From Streptomyces endophytica (GTDB taxonomy: Bacteria > Actinomycetota > Actinomycetes > Streptomycetales > Streptomycetaceae), in contig NZ_CP110636.1 of NCBI RefSeq assembly GCF_026153355.1, positions 2,356,001 to 2,420,000 of the forward strand: 64,000 bases of DNA. Reading direction: 5' to 3'. Position numbers and translations under genes: made by a program. Each line of letters opens with the position of its first letter. Positions within the stretch are counted from its first letter, which is position 1. Of the stretch, positions 26,447 through 34,875 are shown one piece after another. The notes below the pieces were generated by a model that saw only the letters and a program-made list of their open reading frames with translations, was not told the origin of the DNA and searched no databases.

Positions 26447-26485
26447 CGCCTGCGCCCCGATCTCGTGGAGGTCGGGGCGCAGGCG
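26447..26485. terminator. Bidirectional terminator between symporter and marR
   Basis: CGCCTGCGCCCCGA and TCGGGGCGCAGGCG are perfect 14-bp arms around an 11-nt loop. It lies between the convergent symporter and marR genes. Confidence 0.8.
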
Positions 26486-26511
26486 TGTCCGCCTCGGACA
26501 TGGGTGAGCGC

Positions 26512-27005
26512 CTAGCTGCGCTGGCGGACCCGGCGGGCGGTGGGGCCCGGGCCCGGGGCGGGGTGCCCAGAGGGCCGGTGGCCAGGTGGGTCAGCAGGCG
26601 CAGGAACGTCTCCCGGTCCTCGTCCGGAAGGTCCGCGAGGGCCCGTTCGTGCACCGCGTCGACGATCTGCTGGCTGCGCTCGGCGGTGCGTGCGCCCTCC
26701 TCCGTGACGGCGATGATCCGGGCCCGGCGGTCGGTGCTGGAGGGGCGGCGCTCGGCGAGCCCGGCCTTCTCCAGGGCGTCGACGGTCACCACCATCGTGG
26801 TCTTGTCCATGTCGCCGATCTCGGCGAGCTGGATCTGGGTGCGTTCCTCCTCCAGCGCGTGCACCAGGACGCAGTGCATGCGGGCGGTGAGTCCGATCTC
26901 GGCGAGCGCCGCCGCCATCCGGGTGCGCAGCACATGGCCGGTGTGGTCCAGCAGGTAGGAGAGGTCCGGCTGGGTGCGGGTGGGGGGCGGTGACATGGCG
27001 GTCAT
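26512..27005 (-). CDS. MarR family transcriptional regulator (3' end probably frameshifted)
   Basis: About 164 residues. The winged-helix core is clear: YLLDHTGHVLRTRMAAALAE, LAEIGDMDKTTMVVTVDALE, KAGLAERRPSSTDRRARIIA, with the DxR wing. The literal frame runs on to 26385, through the symporter terminator and into the symporter's 3' end, which is implausible. One missing base near 26520-26560 would end the protein at the TAG at 26512, just before the hairpin, and the total becomes a multiple of three. TACGCT 6 nt before the ATG suggests a leaderless start. It diverges from an MFS exporter and probably represses it. Confidence 0.85.
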
Positions 27006-27039
27006 GGATCCAGCGTAATCCACGATTGATCCGAGAAAT

Positions 27040-27059
27040 ATAGTCTGCAACGGAACTAT
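27040..27059. promoter_or_regulatory. Putative MarR operator
   Basis: ATAGT-N10-ACTAT forms an inverted repeat of about two helical turns, including GCAAC in the centre, within the 120-bp gap between marR and the MFS gene. The placement fits repression of both. Confidence 0.5.
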
Positions 27060-27125
27060 CTGTTACGGTCCCTCTGTCGCGCCACCCGGCGCACCTCCCG
27101 TACGTACTGCGACAGGAGGGCCACC

Positions 27126-28613
27126 GTGCCCATGTCCCGTTCCGCCGTGCCCATGTCCCGCTCCGTGCCCCCGCGTTCACCGCGCCGCGGCCTGGCCCTC
27201 GGAGTGATCGCCGCCGGCACGCTGATGATCGTGCTGGACGGCTCCATCGTCACCGTGGCCATGCCGGCCATCCAGCACGACCTCGGGTTCAGCCCCGAGG
27301 GCCTGAGCTGGGTCGTCAACGCCTACCTCGTCGCCTTCGGCAGCCTGCTGCTGCTCGCCGGGCGGCTCGGTGACCTGCTCGGCCGCAAGCGGATGTTCGT
27401 CGCCGGCACCGGCGTCTTCACCGCCTCCTCGCTCCTGGCGGGTCTCGCCTCCGCCCCCGCCGTGCTGCTCGCCGCCCGCTTCCTGCAGGGCGTCGGCAGC
27501 GCCATGACGGCGGCCGTCGGCCTCGGCATCCTCGCCGCCCTCTACCCCGAGGGACGCGAACGGGCCCGCGCCATCGCGGTGTTCAGCTTCACCGGTGCCG
27601 CCGGCGCCTCGATCGGCCAGGTGCTCGGCGGCCTGCTGACCGACGTGCTGGACTGGCACTGGGTCTTCCTGATCAACCTGCCCATCGGGGCCGCCGTCCT
27701 CGCCGTGGCCCGGCCCGCCCTGCCCGCGGGCCGAGGGTCCGGTCTGCGGGCCGGGGCCGACGCCTGGGGCGCGCTCCTGATCACCGCAGGCCTCATGGCG
27801 GCGCTCTACGGCATCGTCAACACCGCCACGTACGGCTGGACTTCGGCGCGCGCGGCGGTCCCGGCGTCCGCCGGTGCGGCGCTGGTCGCCGGATTCTTCC
27901 TGCGCCAGGCCCGGGCCCGCACCCCGCTGCTGCCGCCGCGGCTGCTGCGCTCACGCGCCGTGGTCACCGCGAATCTCGTCCAGATGCTCATGGTCGCCGC
28001 CCTGTTCGCCTTCCAGGTTCTGGTGGCGCTCTATCTGCAGGGCGTACGCGGCTACGACGCCGCCCGTACCGGACTGGCGATGCTCCCCGCCGCCCTGGCC
28101 ATCGGTGCCGTCTCGCTGGGCGTCTCGGCCCGGCTGATCGCCCGCTACGGGGAGCGCGCCGTGCTGCGTGGCGCCCTCGTCCCGCTGATCGGCGCCCTCG
28201 CCCTGCTCGCCCGGCTTCCCGTGCACGCCTCCTACGTCACCGACCTGCTGCCCGTGATGCTGCTCGTGGCCGGCTTCGGCCTGGCGCTGCCCGCGCTCAC
28301 CGGCCTCGGCATGTCCGGCGTCGACAGCCAGGACACCGGGCTGGCCTCGGGCCTGTTCAACACCACCCAGCAGCTCGGCTCGGCGCTCGGCGTCGCGGTG
28401 CTGTCCACCCTGGCGGCCGGCCGCACCGACGCCCTCGTCCGGCAGGGCAGCCCCCGCCCGGAAGCCCTCACCGCCGGCTATCACGTCGCCTTCGCCACCG
28501 GCGCCGGACTCCTCGTCCTGGCGCTGCTGGCCGCCACGATCCTGCTGCGGCGGCCGACCGTACCGGACGTGCCGGACGTGACCGCGGTGCCGGACGTGGT
28601 GGCGGCGGCCTGA
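27126..28613 (+). CDS. MFS transporter, DHA2 (14-TM drug:H+ antiporter) type
   Basis: 495 residues, about 14 membrane helices. DHA2 signatures include LMIVLDGSIVTVAMPAIQHD (motif D1), GRLGDLLGRKRMFVAG (motif A) and GAAGASIGQVLGGLL (motif C, antiporter-specific). Such proteins export drugs or metabolites against proton import. The GTG start has AGGAGG 6 nt upstream. The N terminus carries a short internal repeat (two PMSRS units). It diverges from a MarR regulator and is followed by a PPOX gene 53 nt later, so efflux induced by a toxic ligand is likely. Confidence 0.92.
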   Translation: MPMSRSAVPMSRSVPPRSPRRGLALGVIAAGTLMIVLDGSIVTVAMPAIQHDLGFSPEGLSWVVNAYLVAFGSLLLLAGRLGDLLGRKRMFVAGTGVFTASSLLAGLASAPAVLLAARFLQGVGSAMTAAVGLGILAALYPEGRERARAIAVFSFTGAAGASIGQVLGGLLTDVLDWHWVFLINLPIGAAVLAVARPALPAGRGSGLRAGADAWGALLITAGLMAALYGIVNTATYGWTSARAAVPASAGAALVAGFFLRQARARTPLLPPRLLRSRAVVTANLVQMLMVAALFAFQVLVALYLQGVRGYDAARTGLAMLPAALAIGAVSLGVSARLIARYGERAVLRGALVPLIGALALLARLPVHASYVTDLLPVMLLVAGFGLALPALTGLGMSGVDSQDTGLASGLFNTTQQLGSALGVAVLSTLAAGRTDALVRQGSPRPEALTAGYHVAFATGAGLLVLALLAATILLRRPTVPDVPDVTAVPDVVAAA

Positions 28614-28666
28614 ACCGGCACAGGACGAACCACTACAAACCCCCACCCACCGAAAGGGAGCACCCC

Positions 28667-29125
28667 ATGCCCGGCCCCGCCCCGCGCGTCCTCACCGAGA
28701 CCGAACTCGACGGCATCCTTCGGGAGCAGCAGTTCGGCGTGCTCGCCAGCGTCCGCAAGACCGGCCACCCGCACCTCGCCACCGTCCTGTACCGCTGGGA
28801 CCCGGCGGAGCGGACCGTGCGGATCTCCAGCACGCGGGACCGCCTCAAGCCCCGCCACCTGCGTGCCGATCCGCACGCCGCCCTGCACGTCAGCCGCGAT
28901 GTGTGGGCCTACGCGGTCGCCGAGGGAGAGGTGGAGGTGTCGCCCCCCACCACCGTCCCCGGCGACGCGGTAGGCCGCGAACTGCTCGCCATGGCGGCCG
29001 CGGGCGGGGCGCCGCCGGACGAGGACGCGTTCCTCGCGGAGGCCGTCGCCGAACGGCGCGTCGTCCTCCGCCTCAAGGTGTCCCGCCTCTACGGCACGGC
29101 ACTGGACATCGCCGAAGGCTCCTAG
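28667..29125 (+). CDS. PPOX-class F420-dependent oxidoreductase-like protein
   Basis: 152 residues with the split beta-barrel of the pyridoxamine-phosphate-oxidase superfamily: LREQQFGVLASVRKTGHPHL, STRDRLKPRHLRADPHAALH, and a C-terminal RLYGTALDI. The pattern is that of the actinobacterial TIGR03618-like F420-binding group, which reduces or oxidises small organic molecules. AAAGGGAG precedes the ATG. Cofactor preference cannot be proven from sequence. It follows the MFS gene closely and could be co-transcribed with it. Confidence 0.85.
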   Translation: MPGPAPRVLTETELDGILREQQFGVLASVRKTGHPHLATVLYRWDPAERTVRISSTRDRLKPRHLRADPHAALHVSRDVWAYAVAEGEVEVSPPTTVPGDAVGRELLAMAAAGGAPPDEDAFLAEAVAERRVVLRLKVSRLYGTALDIAEGS

Positions 29126-29153
29126 GAGGCAACGCTTCCCCCGGGTACGCCGG

Positions 29154-30041
29154 TCAGCTCCCCGCCCCCGCACCCGCCCCCGTGTGCGCCAGGATCGCCT
29201 CGGCCAGCGGTCCCTGGACGGCCGGCGGCAGGGCGTGCCCCATCCCCGGGATCTCGACGACGTGCGCGCCGCCGATGCACTGCGCGAGGTGCTGCGGATG
29301 CGGCGGCGGGAACACCGGCTCGGCGGGCGCCGCGATCACCAGCGTGGGCACCTCGTTCCGGGCCAGCTCCGCCGTGCGCAGCATCCCGCTGTCGTCCGCC
29401 CGCCCGTGTGCGGTGCCCACCCGGTGGTGTCCGGTGTGCGCGATGACCCGCCGCTCCAGGGCGGCGTAGTGGTCGGCGTCGAACGGGAGTTGACCACCGG
29501 CGAGTACCCGCCAGTGTTCGAGCCGTCGCGCCACCTCCGCCTCCGGGCCGTGGTCCTCGACCGGGCGGGCCCACATCTCCAGGACCTCGGGCGCGATACC
29601 GGGGAGTTCACCGACCGGGACGACGGTGCCGTCCGGCGCGGTGTAGGGGGTGGTGCTGAGAGCCATGGTGCCGATGAGAGTGGCGCCGATCCATCGGTCG
29701 GGGTGGTCGGCGAGCACCATCTGGGCCAGCATGCCGCCCAATGACATGCCGACGAGATGCGCACGCTCGATGCCCAGACCGTCCAGGACGGCGATCACGT
29801 CGTCCGCGAGATCGGCGATCCGGTACGGCCGGTCGTCGTACGACCAGGTGGAGCGGCCGGTGTCGCGGTGGTCGTAGCGGATCACCCGGTGGTGCTCGGC
29901 CAGCGCGTCGACCAGTTCGTCCGGCCAGCCGACTCCGGTCGCCTGGGCCCCCATGACGAGCAGCAGCGGGGGCGCGTCGGCGGCGCCGCGCTGCTCGGTC
30001 CACAGGCGGATGCCGGGGGCGACGTCGAGGAACTGCTGCAC
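29154..30041 (-). CDS. Alpha/beta hydrolase
   Basis: 295 residues from the GTG at 30041, which has GGAGGG 7 nt upstream; a TTG at 30056 lies inside that ribosome site and is rejected. The nucleophile elbow is LVGMSLGGMLAQMV (Ser), with HRDTGRSTW after the oxyanion region and a C-terminal IPGMGHALPP (His). The hydrolase acts in the cytoplasm; it resembles carboxylesterase or proline-iminopeptidase-like members, and the substrate is unknown. A palindrome CGAGACG-TAT-CGTCTCG (30100-30116) lies upstream, typical of a TetR-type operator. Confidence 0.88.
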   Translation of the reverse strand: MQQFLDVAPGIRLWTEQRGAADAPPLLLVMGAQATGVGWPDELVDALAEHHRVIRYDHRDTGRSTWSYDDRPYRIADLADDVIAVLDGLGIERAHLVGMSLGGMLAQMVLADHPDRWIGATLIGTMALSTTPYTAPDGTVVPVGELPGIAPEVLEMWARPVEDHGPEAEVARRLEHWRVLAGGQLPFDADHYAALERRVIAHTGHHRVGTAHGRADDSGMLRTAELARNEVPTLVIAAPAEPVFPPPHPQHLAQCIGGAHVVEIPGMGHALPPAVQGPLAEAILAHTGAGAGAGS

Positions 30042-30065
30042 GGTGGTGCCCTCCAAAAAAGCGGT

Positions 30066-30085
30066 GTGAAGGGGTGGCCCTTCAC
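30066..30085 (-). promoter_or_regulatory. Hairpin in the hydrolase leader
   Basis: GTGAAGGG and CCCTTCAC form 8-bp arms around a 4-nt loop, about 10 nt upstream of the hydrolase ribosome site. Its role is unknown. Confidence 0.4.
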
Positions 30086-30099
30086 CTCCAACAACAGAA

Positions 30100-30116
30100 C
30101 GAGACGTATCGTCTCG
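30100..30116. promoter_or_regulatory. Palindromic operator upstream of the hydrolase
   Basis: CGAGACG and CGTCTCG flank TAT, giving 7-bp perfect arms. This half-site is common in TetR-family operators. It differs from the TTAC-N6-GTAA sites that flank the neighbouring tetR gene, so a different regulator may bind here. Confidence 0.55.
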
Positions 30117-30225
30117 CTACGGTCCTGGAGCTGTCAAGGCAAGGGGAAGCGAGTGCTGTCAGTGCTGCTCAGCGGATGGCGGGAAGCCGTCGGGGAACCA
30201 GGTCCGGAAGGCGAAGATCGTAAAC

Positions 30226-30239
30226 TTACTTTGCGGTAA
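30226..30239. promoter_or_regulatory. TTAC-N6-GTAA operator, site 1 (upstream of tetR)
   Basis: TTACTTTGCGGTAA lies 27 nt before the GTG of the TetR gene. A second copy with the same half-sites, spacing and similar core lies before the acyl-CoA ligase (31070-31083). Confidence 0.65.
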
Positions 30240-30265
30240 AGGGGCGGGGCGGAGGGATATTCAGG

Positions 30266-30970
30266 GTGGGAGCTGTGAAGAGCAAGCGGGTGCCGAGGGC
30301 CGTCCGGGAACAGCAAATGCTCGATGCCGCGGTGCGGACCTTCGCCCGGCGCGGCTACCGAGCGGCGTCGATGGACGAGATCGCCGAGGTGGCCGGGGTC
30401 TCGAAACCGCTGGTCTACCTCTATCTGAACTCGAAGGAAGAGCTGTTCAGCGCGGTGATCCGGCGCGAGGCGGCGGCGCTGGTGACCGCCGTGACCGCGG
30501 CCGTGGAGCCCCGGGCGGCGGCCGACCGCCAACTGTGGAGCGGCCTGCGCGGCTTCTTCGCGCACACCGCCGAGCATCCGGACGGCTGGGCCGTGCTGCA
30601 CCAGCAGGCCCGGACGCACGGCGAGCCGTTCACGCGCGAGGTCGCCGCCATGCGCGCGGAGATCGTCTCCTTCGTCACGGATCTGATCGGCGTCGCCGCG
30701 AAGGAGGCGGGCTGCGCCGGTGAACTGGCCGAACGCGAGGTGGCCGGGCTCGCGCACGCCCTGGTCGGCGCGGCCGAGTCGCTCGCGGAATGGGTCAACG
30801 TCCGTACCGACGAAGGCCCTTCGGGGGAACGCGTGCATCCGACGGCGAAGGACGCCGCGGCCACGATGATGAACTTCGCCTGGGCCGGCCTGGGCCGGAT
30901 GACGACGGGGGAGCGCTGGGCGCCGGACGGCCCCACGGGCCCGGCGGATCCACCCGGCGCCCACGGCTGA
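30266..30970 (+). CDS. TetR family regulator of the acyl-CoA ligase region
   Basis: 234 residues. The helix-turn-helix is VREQQMLDAAVRTFARRGYR plus MDEIAEVAGVSKPLVYLYLN; the C-terminal domain (GWAVLHQQARTHGEPFTREV) is of a class common among lipid- and fatty-acid-related TetR proteins. The GTG start at 30266 has GGAGGG 9-10 nt upstream. A TTAC-N6-GTAA dyad precedes both this gene and the downstream long-chain acyl-CoA ligase, so it probably represses itself and that ligase, perhaps with acyl-CoA as ligand. Confidence 0.88.
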   Translation: MGAVKSKRVPRAVREQQMLDAAVRTFARRGYRAASMDEIAEVAGVSKPLVYLYLNSKEELFSAVIRREAAALVTAVTAAVEPRAAADRQLWSGLRGFFAHTAEHPDGWAVLHQQARTHGEPFTREVAAMRAEIVSFVTDLIGVAAKEAGCAGELAEREVAGLAHALVGAAESLAEWVNVRTDEGPSGERVHPTAKDAAATMMNFAWAGLGRMTTGERWAPDGPTGPADPPGAHG

Positions 30971-31069
30971 GCGCTCCGTACCCCTGGCCCTACGGCCGCT
31001 CCGCCCGCCCCGCACGGGTCGAAGTCCTGGCCGACTGAGCATTGGCCGGCCGGATCTCCTCGCGTAAAT

Positions 31070-31083
31070 TTACCTCGCAGTAA
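31070..31083. promoter_or_regulatory. TTAC-N6-GTAA operator, site 2 (upstream of acyl-CoA ligase)
   Basis: TTACCTCGCAGTAA matches site 1 in both half-sites and in the GC(A/G) core. It lies 180 nt before the ligase start, in the promoter region. Confidence 0.65.
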
Positions 31084-31263
31084 GGTTACTGCCGGGTCAG
31101 GGGATGGCGCACGGGGCCCAACTCCGCGATGACACACGGCAGTTGGACCGAGCGGGCGCGAGACCAGGCGGCCGACGCGGTCCCGACCGTGCTGCAGCAC
31201 TCCACCGGAGAGTCCGCACTCCACAGGAGGAATGCACTCCACAGGAGAAACGAGGAGCCGCTC

Positions 31264-33200
31264 GTGTCCCACCAGGAAAGTGCACCCGCCCCTACAGCCC
31301 CCGGAACCATCCAGGAGCCCCCCACCCCCGTCGAGCCCCACAAGGCGACCCTGCCCGACGGCACCGTCCGCGAGGTCTTCGTCCCCCCGCTCGTCCCGCC
31401 CATGACCCACGGCTCACTCGGCGACCTGCCCTTCACCAACGCCGCCGAGGCCCCCGCCGACGTCGTCCTGGCCCGCAAACAGCCCAGCGGCGCCTGGCGC
31501 GACATCACCGCCGCCGAATTCGCCGCCGAGGTCCGCGCCGTCGCCAAGGGCCTGATCGCCCACGGCCTGAACCCCGGTGACCGGCTCGCCATCATGGCCC
31601 GCACCACCTACGAATGGACCCTCCTCGACTTCGCCGCCTGGGCCGCCGGCCTGGTCACCGTCCCCCTCTACCCGACCTCCTCCGCCCACCAGGCGGAATG
31701 GATCCTGACCGACTCCGGCGCCCGCGCCTGCGTCGTCGAGGACGTCGACGACACCCGCCTGATCAGCGGCATCCGCGGCCGGCTGCCCGCCCTCGACCAC
31801 CTCTGGCAGTTCAACACCGGCGCCGTCGCCCAGCTCGTCTCCGCCGGCCGCGACCTCCCCGACGAGGCCGTCGACGCACGCCGCGCCGCCACCGGCCCGC
31901 ACGCCCTCGCCACCCTCATCTACACCTCCGGCACCACCGGCCGCCCCAAGGGCTGCGCCCTCACCCACGGCAACTTCTTCGCCGAGGTCGACAACGCCGT
32001 CGAACTCCTCCACCCGGTCTTCCGGTCCGTCAGCGAGGAACCCGCGTCCACCCTCCTCTTCCTCCCCCTCTCCCACGTCTTCGGCCGGATGGTCGCGGTC
32101 GGCTGCCTCCGCGCCCGGGTCCGCCTCGGCCACGCCCCCAGCATCCAGACCGACGACCTCCTCGCCGACCTCGCCGGCTTCCGCCCGACCTTCCTCCTCG
32201 CCATCCCCTACGTCCTGGAGAAGGTCTTCAACACCGGCCGCGCCACCGCCGAGAAGATGGGCCGCGCCGCCTCCTTCGACCGCGCCGCCCGCATCGCCCG
32301 CGCCTACGGAGAGGCCGTCGAGGCGAAGGAGCACGGCAAGGGCCCCGGCCCGGGCGTCGCCCTCAAAGCCGCCCGCAAGCTCTACGACCCCCTCGTCTAC
32401 CGCCGCATCCGCGCCGCCCTCGGCGGCAAGGTCCGCCACGTGATCTGCGGCGGCTCCCCCTCGGCCACCGCCTCGCCGCCTTCTACTCCGGCGCCGGCAT
32501 CGAGATCTTCGAGGGCTACGGCCTGACGGAGACCACCGCCGCCGCCACCGTCACCCCGCCCCTGCGCCCCCGCATCGGCACCGTCGGCTGGCCACTCCCC
32601 GGCACCGCAGTCCGGATCGCCGACGACGGCGAGATCCTCCTCCACGGCGGCCATGTCTTCGCCGGCTACTGGGACGCCGACCTCGGCGCCGCCCGCCCCG
32701 CCACCGACCCCGACGGCTGGCTGCCCACCGGCGACCTGGGCGCCCTCGACGCGGACGGCTACCTCACCATCACCGGACGCAAGAAGGAGATCATCGTGAC
32801 CACGGGCGGCAAGAACGTCGCCCCCGCCCCCCTGGAGGACCGCCTCCGCAGCCACCCCCTCGTAGGGCAGTGCATGGTCATCGGCGACAACCGCCCCTAC
32901 ATCACCGCCCTGCTCACCCTCGAACCGGACGGCCTCGCCCACTGGCGCCAGATGCACAAGAAGACGGACGTCCCGCTCGCGGACCTGATCCACGACGAAT
33001 CACTCCGCGCCGACCTCCAGCGCGCCGTGGACGACGCCAACGCGCTCGTCTCCCGCGCCGAGTCCATCCGCCGCTTCGCGGTGCTCCCGGCGGAATTCAG
33101 CGCACAGACCGGACATCTCACCCCCTCCCTGAAGCTGCGGCGCTCCGCCGTGGCGCGAGATTTCGCCAAAGACATAGAAGCCCTTTACGAAAGGACGTGA
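31264..33200 (+). CDS. Long-chain fatty acyl-CoA ligase, AMP-binding (frameshifted)
   Basis: About 645 residues after one base is restored. The AMP-binding P-loop is TLIYTSGTTGRPKGCALTHG; later motifs are GYGLTETTA, GWLPTGDLGALDADGYLTIT and the catalytic-Lys region GRKKEIIVTTGGKNVAP. It activates fatty acids as acyl-adenylates and then CoA thioesters. The frame breaks in a CCCCC run at 32456-32460; one more C restores CGGSPLGHRLAAFYSGAGIE. The GTG at 31264 is chosen for GAGGAG upstream. A 14-bp repeat containing CAGGAG (31217-31250) duplicates a Shine-Dalgarno-like sequence in the leader. The upstream TetR and its operator suggest control by fatty-acid status. Confidence 0.88.
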
Positions 33201-33241
33201 CCCCCCTCTGGAGCCAGGGCCGTCCGCGCGTCAAACTGGAA

Positions 33242-33276
33242 CCCCGTGTCACCTCTGTGGGGGAGGTGGCACGGGG
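33242..33276. terminator. Bidirectional terminator after the acyl-CoA ligase
   Basis: CCCCGTGTCACCTC pairs with GAGGTGGCACGGGG (one G-U) around a 7-nt loop, followed by CCTTT. It lies between the convergent ligase and ATP-binding protein genes. Confidence 0.8.
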
Positions 33277-33298
33277 CCTTTGCGCTGCCCGGGCACGG

Positions 33299-33685
33299 CT
33301 AGGCGCCGAATCCGCCGACCTCGCACCAGACGGTCTTCCGGTCCGCCCCCTGCCGTACGCCCCATCGCACCGCGACCGCGTCCAGCAGCGCCAGCCCCCG
33401 CCCCGCCTCGTCGTCCGCCGCCGCCCGCACCAGCACCGGCAGCGCCCGCGGATCGGGATCGGTCACCTCGACGCGGGTACGGCCCCCGGCCGCGCCCCTG
33501 ATGTGCACGGTCACCGGCGTGCCCTCCCCGAGGTGCCGGATCACATTGCCGACTATCTCGCTCACGCACAGCTGCACGTCCGCACACGGCCCGCCCAGAT
33601 GCGCGCGCACCGCCCGCCGCAGCCCGGGCACCTCCTTCGGCACGGCGAGCAGGTCCAGGGTGAGCGGCCCGCCCGCCGCTCTCAC
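33299..33685 (-). CDS. ATP-binding (HATPase_c_2, RsbW/SpoIIAB-like) protein
   Basis: 128 residues. The GHKL ATPase fold is seen as VQLCVSEIVGNVIRH (N-box), VEVTDPDPRALPV and GRGLALLDAVAVRWGVR (G-box), as in the serine-kinase anti-sigma-factor group abundant in Streptomyces. It may phosphorylate or bind a partner protein; no sigma factor is adjacent. The GTG start overlaps the stop of a 69-residue protein (GTGA), giving a two-gene operon. It belongs to the nearby XRE/DUF397 module type. Confidence 0.9.
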   Translation of the reverse strand: MRAAGGPLTLDLLAVPKEVPGLRRAVRAHLGGPCADVQLCVSEIVGNVIRHLGEGTPVTVHIRGAAGGRTRVEVTDPDPRALPVLVRAAADDEAGRGLALLDAVAVRWGVRQGADRKTVWCEVGGFGA

Positions 33686-33891
33686 CGCGCGGCCGCCTTC
33701 CGCAGCGCCTCGGCCAGCCGGCGGGCGGTCTCCGTGTTGCAGTTACCGAGCGCCACGAGCGGCAGCGCGTAACTGCCCGCGAACCCCGGCAGATCGACGC
33801 CGAGCGACGGCAACGTGATGTCGTTGTCCCGCAGCGCGCTCCGCAGCAGCTCGGTGCAGTCGTGGACCTCGTCGTGGAGGTGGCTGGGCAT
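33682..33891 (-). CDS. Small protein (69 aa) coupled to the ATP-binding protein
   Basis: 69 residues from the ATG at 33891, with GGAAGG 10 nt upstream. It starts MPSHLHDEVHDCTELLRSAL and ends ETARRLAEALRKAAAR; there is no membrane segment or named domain. Its central part (LPSLGVDLPGFAGSYALPLV) recurs, from memory, in small proteins encoded next to WhiJ-like regulators. The stop overlaps the start of the ATP-binding gene. It diverges from the XRE regulator across 132 bp that should hold both promoters. Confidence 0.75.
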   Translation of the reverse strand: MPSHLHDEVHDCTELLRSALRDNDITLPSLGVDLPGFAGSYALPLVALGNCNTETARRLAEALRKAAAR

Positions 33892-34023
33892 GGGCGGTAC
33901 GCCTTCCTGTTCAGGCCCTGGAGGCCGTGTGCGGATGGTGACGAACACCTCACAGAGTGCCGTCACGCGGCGTAACGTTGAAGGGGTTCGGACCCCACTG
34001 CGCGAACCGTGGAACGGTGAACC

Positions 34024-34875
34024 ATGCCCGCACGCAAAGACGTTGACGGATCGGCGAGCGTCCCCGCCTTCTACGGCGCCGAGCTGCGCTGGAAGCGCGA
34101 AGAGATGGGCCGCACGCTCCAGGAAACGGTCGACGGCAGCTTCTACGCGGCGAGCTACCTGAGCGAGATCGAGCGGGGGACGCGACGCATGCCGCTGGAC
34201 CTCGCCCGGCATGTGGACCGGGTGCTGGAGACGGACGGCTTCTTCGAGCGGCGGTGCGAGGACGTGCGGAAGGCGCGGCGGAGCGGGCATGCGGAGTACT
34301 TCGAGAAGGTCCTGGAGGCCGAGAAGCACGCGGACCTCATCGAGGAGTGGTGCCCCAGCCTCATCCCGGGTCTGCTGCAGACGGGGGCGTACGCGCGGGC
34401 GGTCGTCCGGGCCACGCATCCCGTGGAGCCGCCCGAGGACACTGACGCCAAGGTCACCGCGAGGCTGGCGCGAGCCGAGCTCTTCGACGACCCGGTCAGG
34501 CCCGAGTACTGGGTGATCCTGCACGAATCGCTGCTCCGGCTGCCGATCCTCCCGGCGGACGCGATGGCCGAACAGTTCGACCACATCACGGCGTTGGCGC
34601 GTCGGTGCCGTATCACTCCACAGGTGCTCCCGTGGAACTGCGGAGCCCACCCGTTCATGCTCGGTACCGCCATGATCATGGCGTTCTCCGACGCCCCGCC
34701 GCTGGTCTACACGGAGTCGCTCCACACCGGTGACACCATCGACGATCCGGCTCTCGTGAAGGACTACCGCAGGTCGTACGATCGGCTCAGGGCCGCCGCA
34801 CTGCCGCCTGAGGCGTCCCTCGCCCTTATCGAGGATGCGGCTGGGGATCTCCGAAATGGCCATCAACGAGCCTGA
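34024..34875 (+). CDS. XRE family regulator with DUF5753 (WhiJ-like)
   Basis: 283 residues. An N-terminal Cro/CI-type helix-turn-helix (FYGAELRWKREEMGRTLQET, SYLSEIERGTRRMPLDLARH) is followed by the DUF5753 domain (LIEEWCPSLIPGLLQTGAYA, ARLARAELFDDPVRPEYWVI, LHESLLRLPI, ITPQVLPWNCGAHPFMLG). This architecture is that of WhiJ and its many Streptomyces paralogues, which act with a DUF397 partner in development. The downstream DUF397 gene overlaps its 3' end by 20 bp. Target promoters are unknown. Confidence 0.93.
   Translation: MPARKDVDGSASVPAFYGAELRWKREEMGRTLQETVDGSFYAASYLSEIERGTRRMPLDLARHVDRVLETDGFFERRCEDVRKARRSGHAEYFEKVLEAEKHADLIEEWCPSLIPGLLQTGAYARAVVRATHPVEPPEDTDAKVTARLARAELFDDPVRPEYWVILHESLLRLPILPADAMAEQFDHITALARRCRITPQVLPWNCGAHPFMLGTAMIMAFSDAPPLVYTESLHTGDTIDDPALVKDYRRSYDRLRAAALPPEASLALIEDAAGDLRNGHQRA

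Noticed and set aside
26385..26511. MarR C-terminal tail read literally to 26385
   Set aside because: It would run through a strong bidirectional terminator and overlap the symporter gene; one missing base gives a normal end at 26512.
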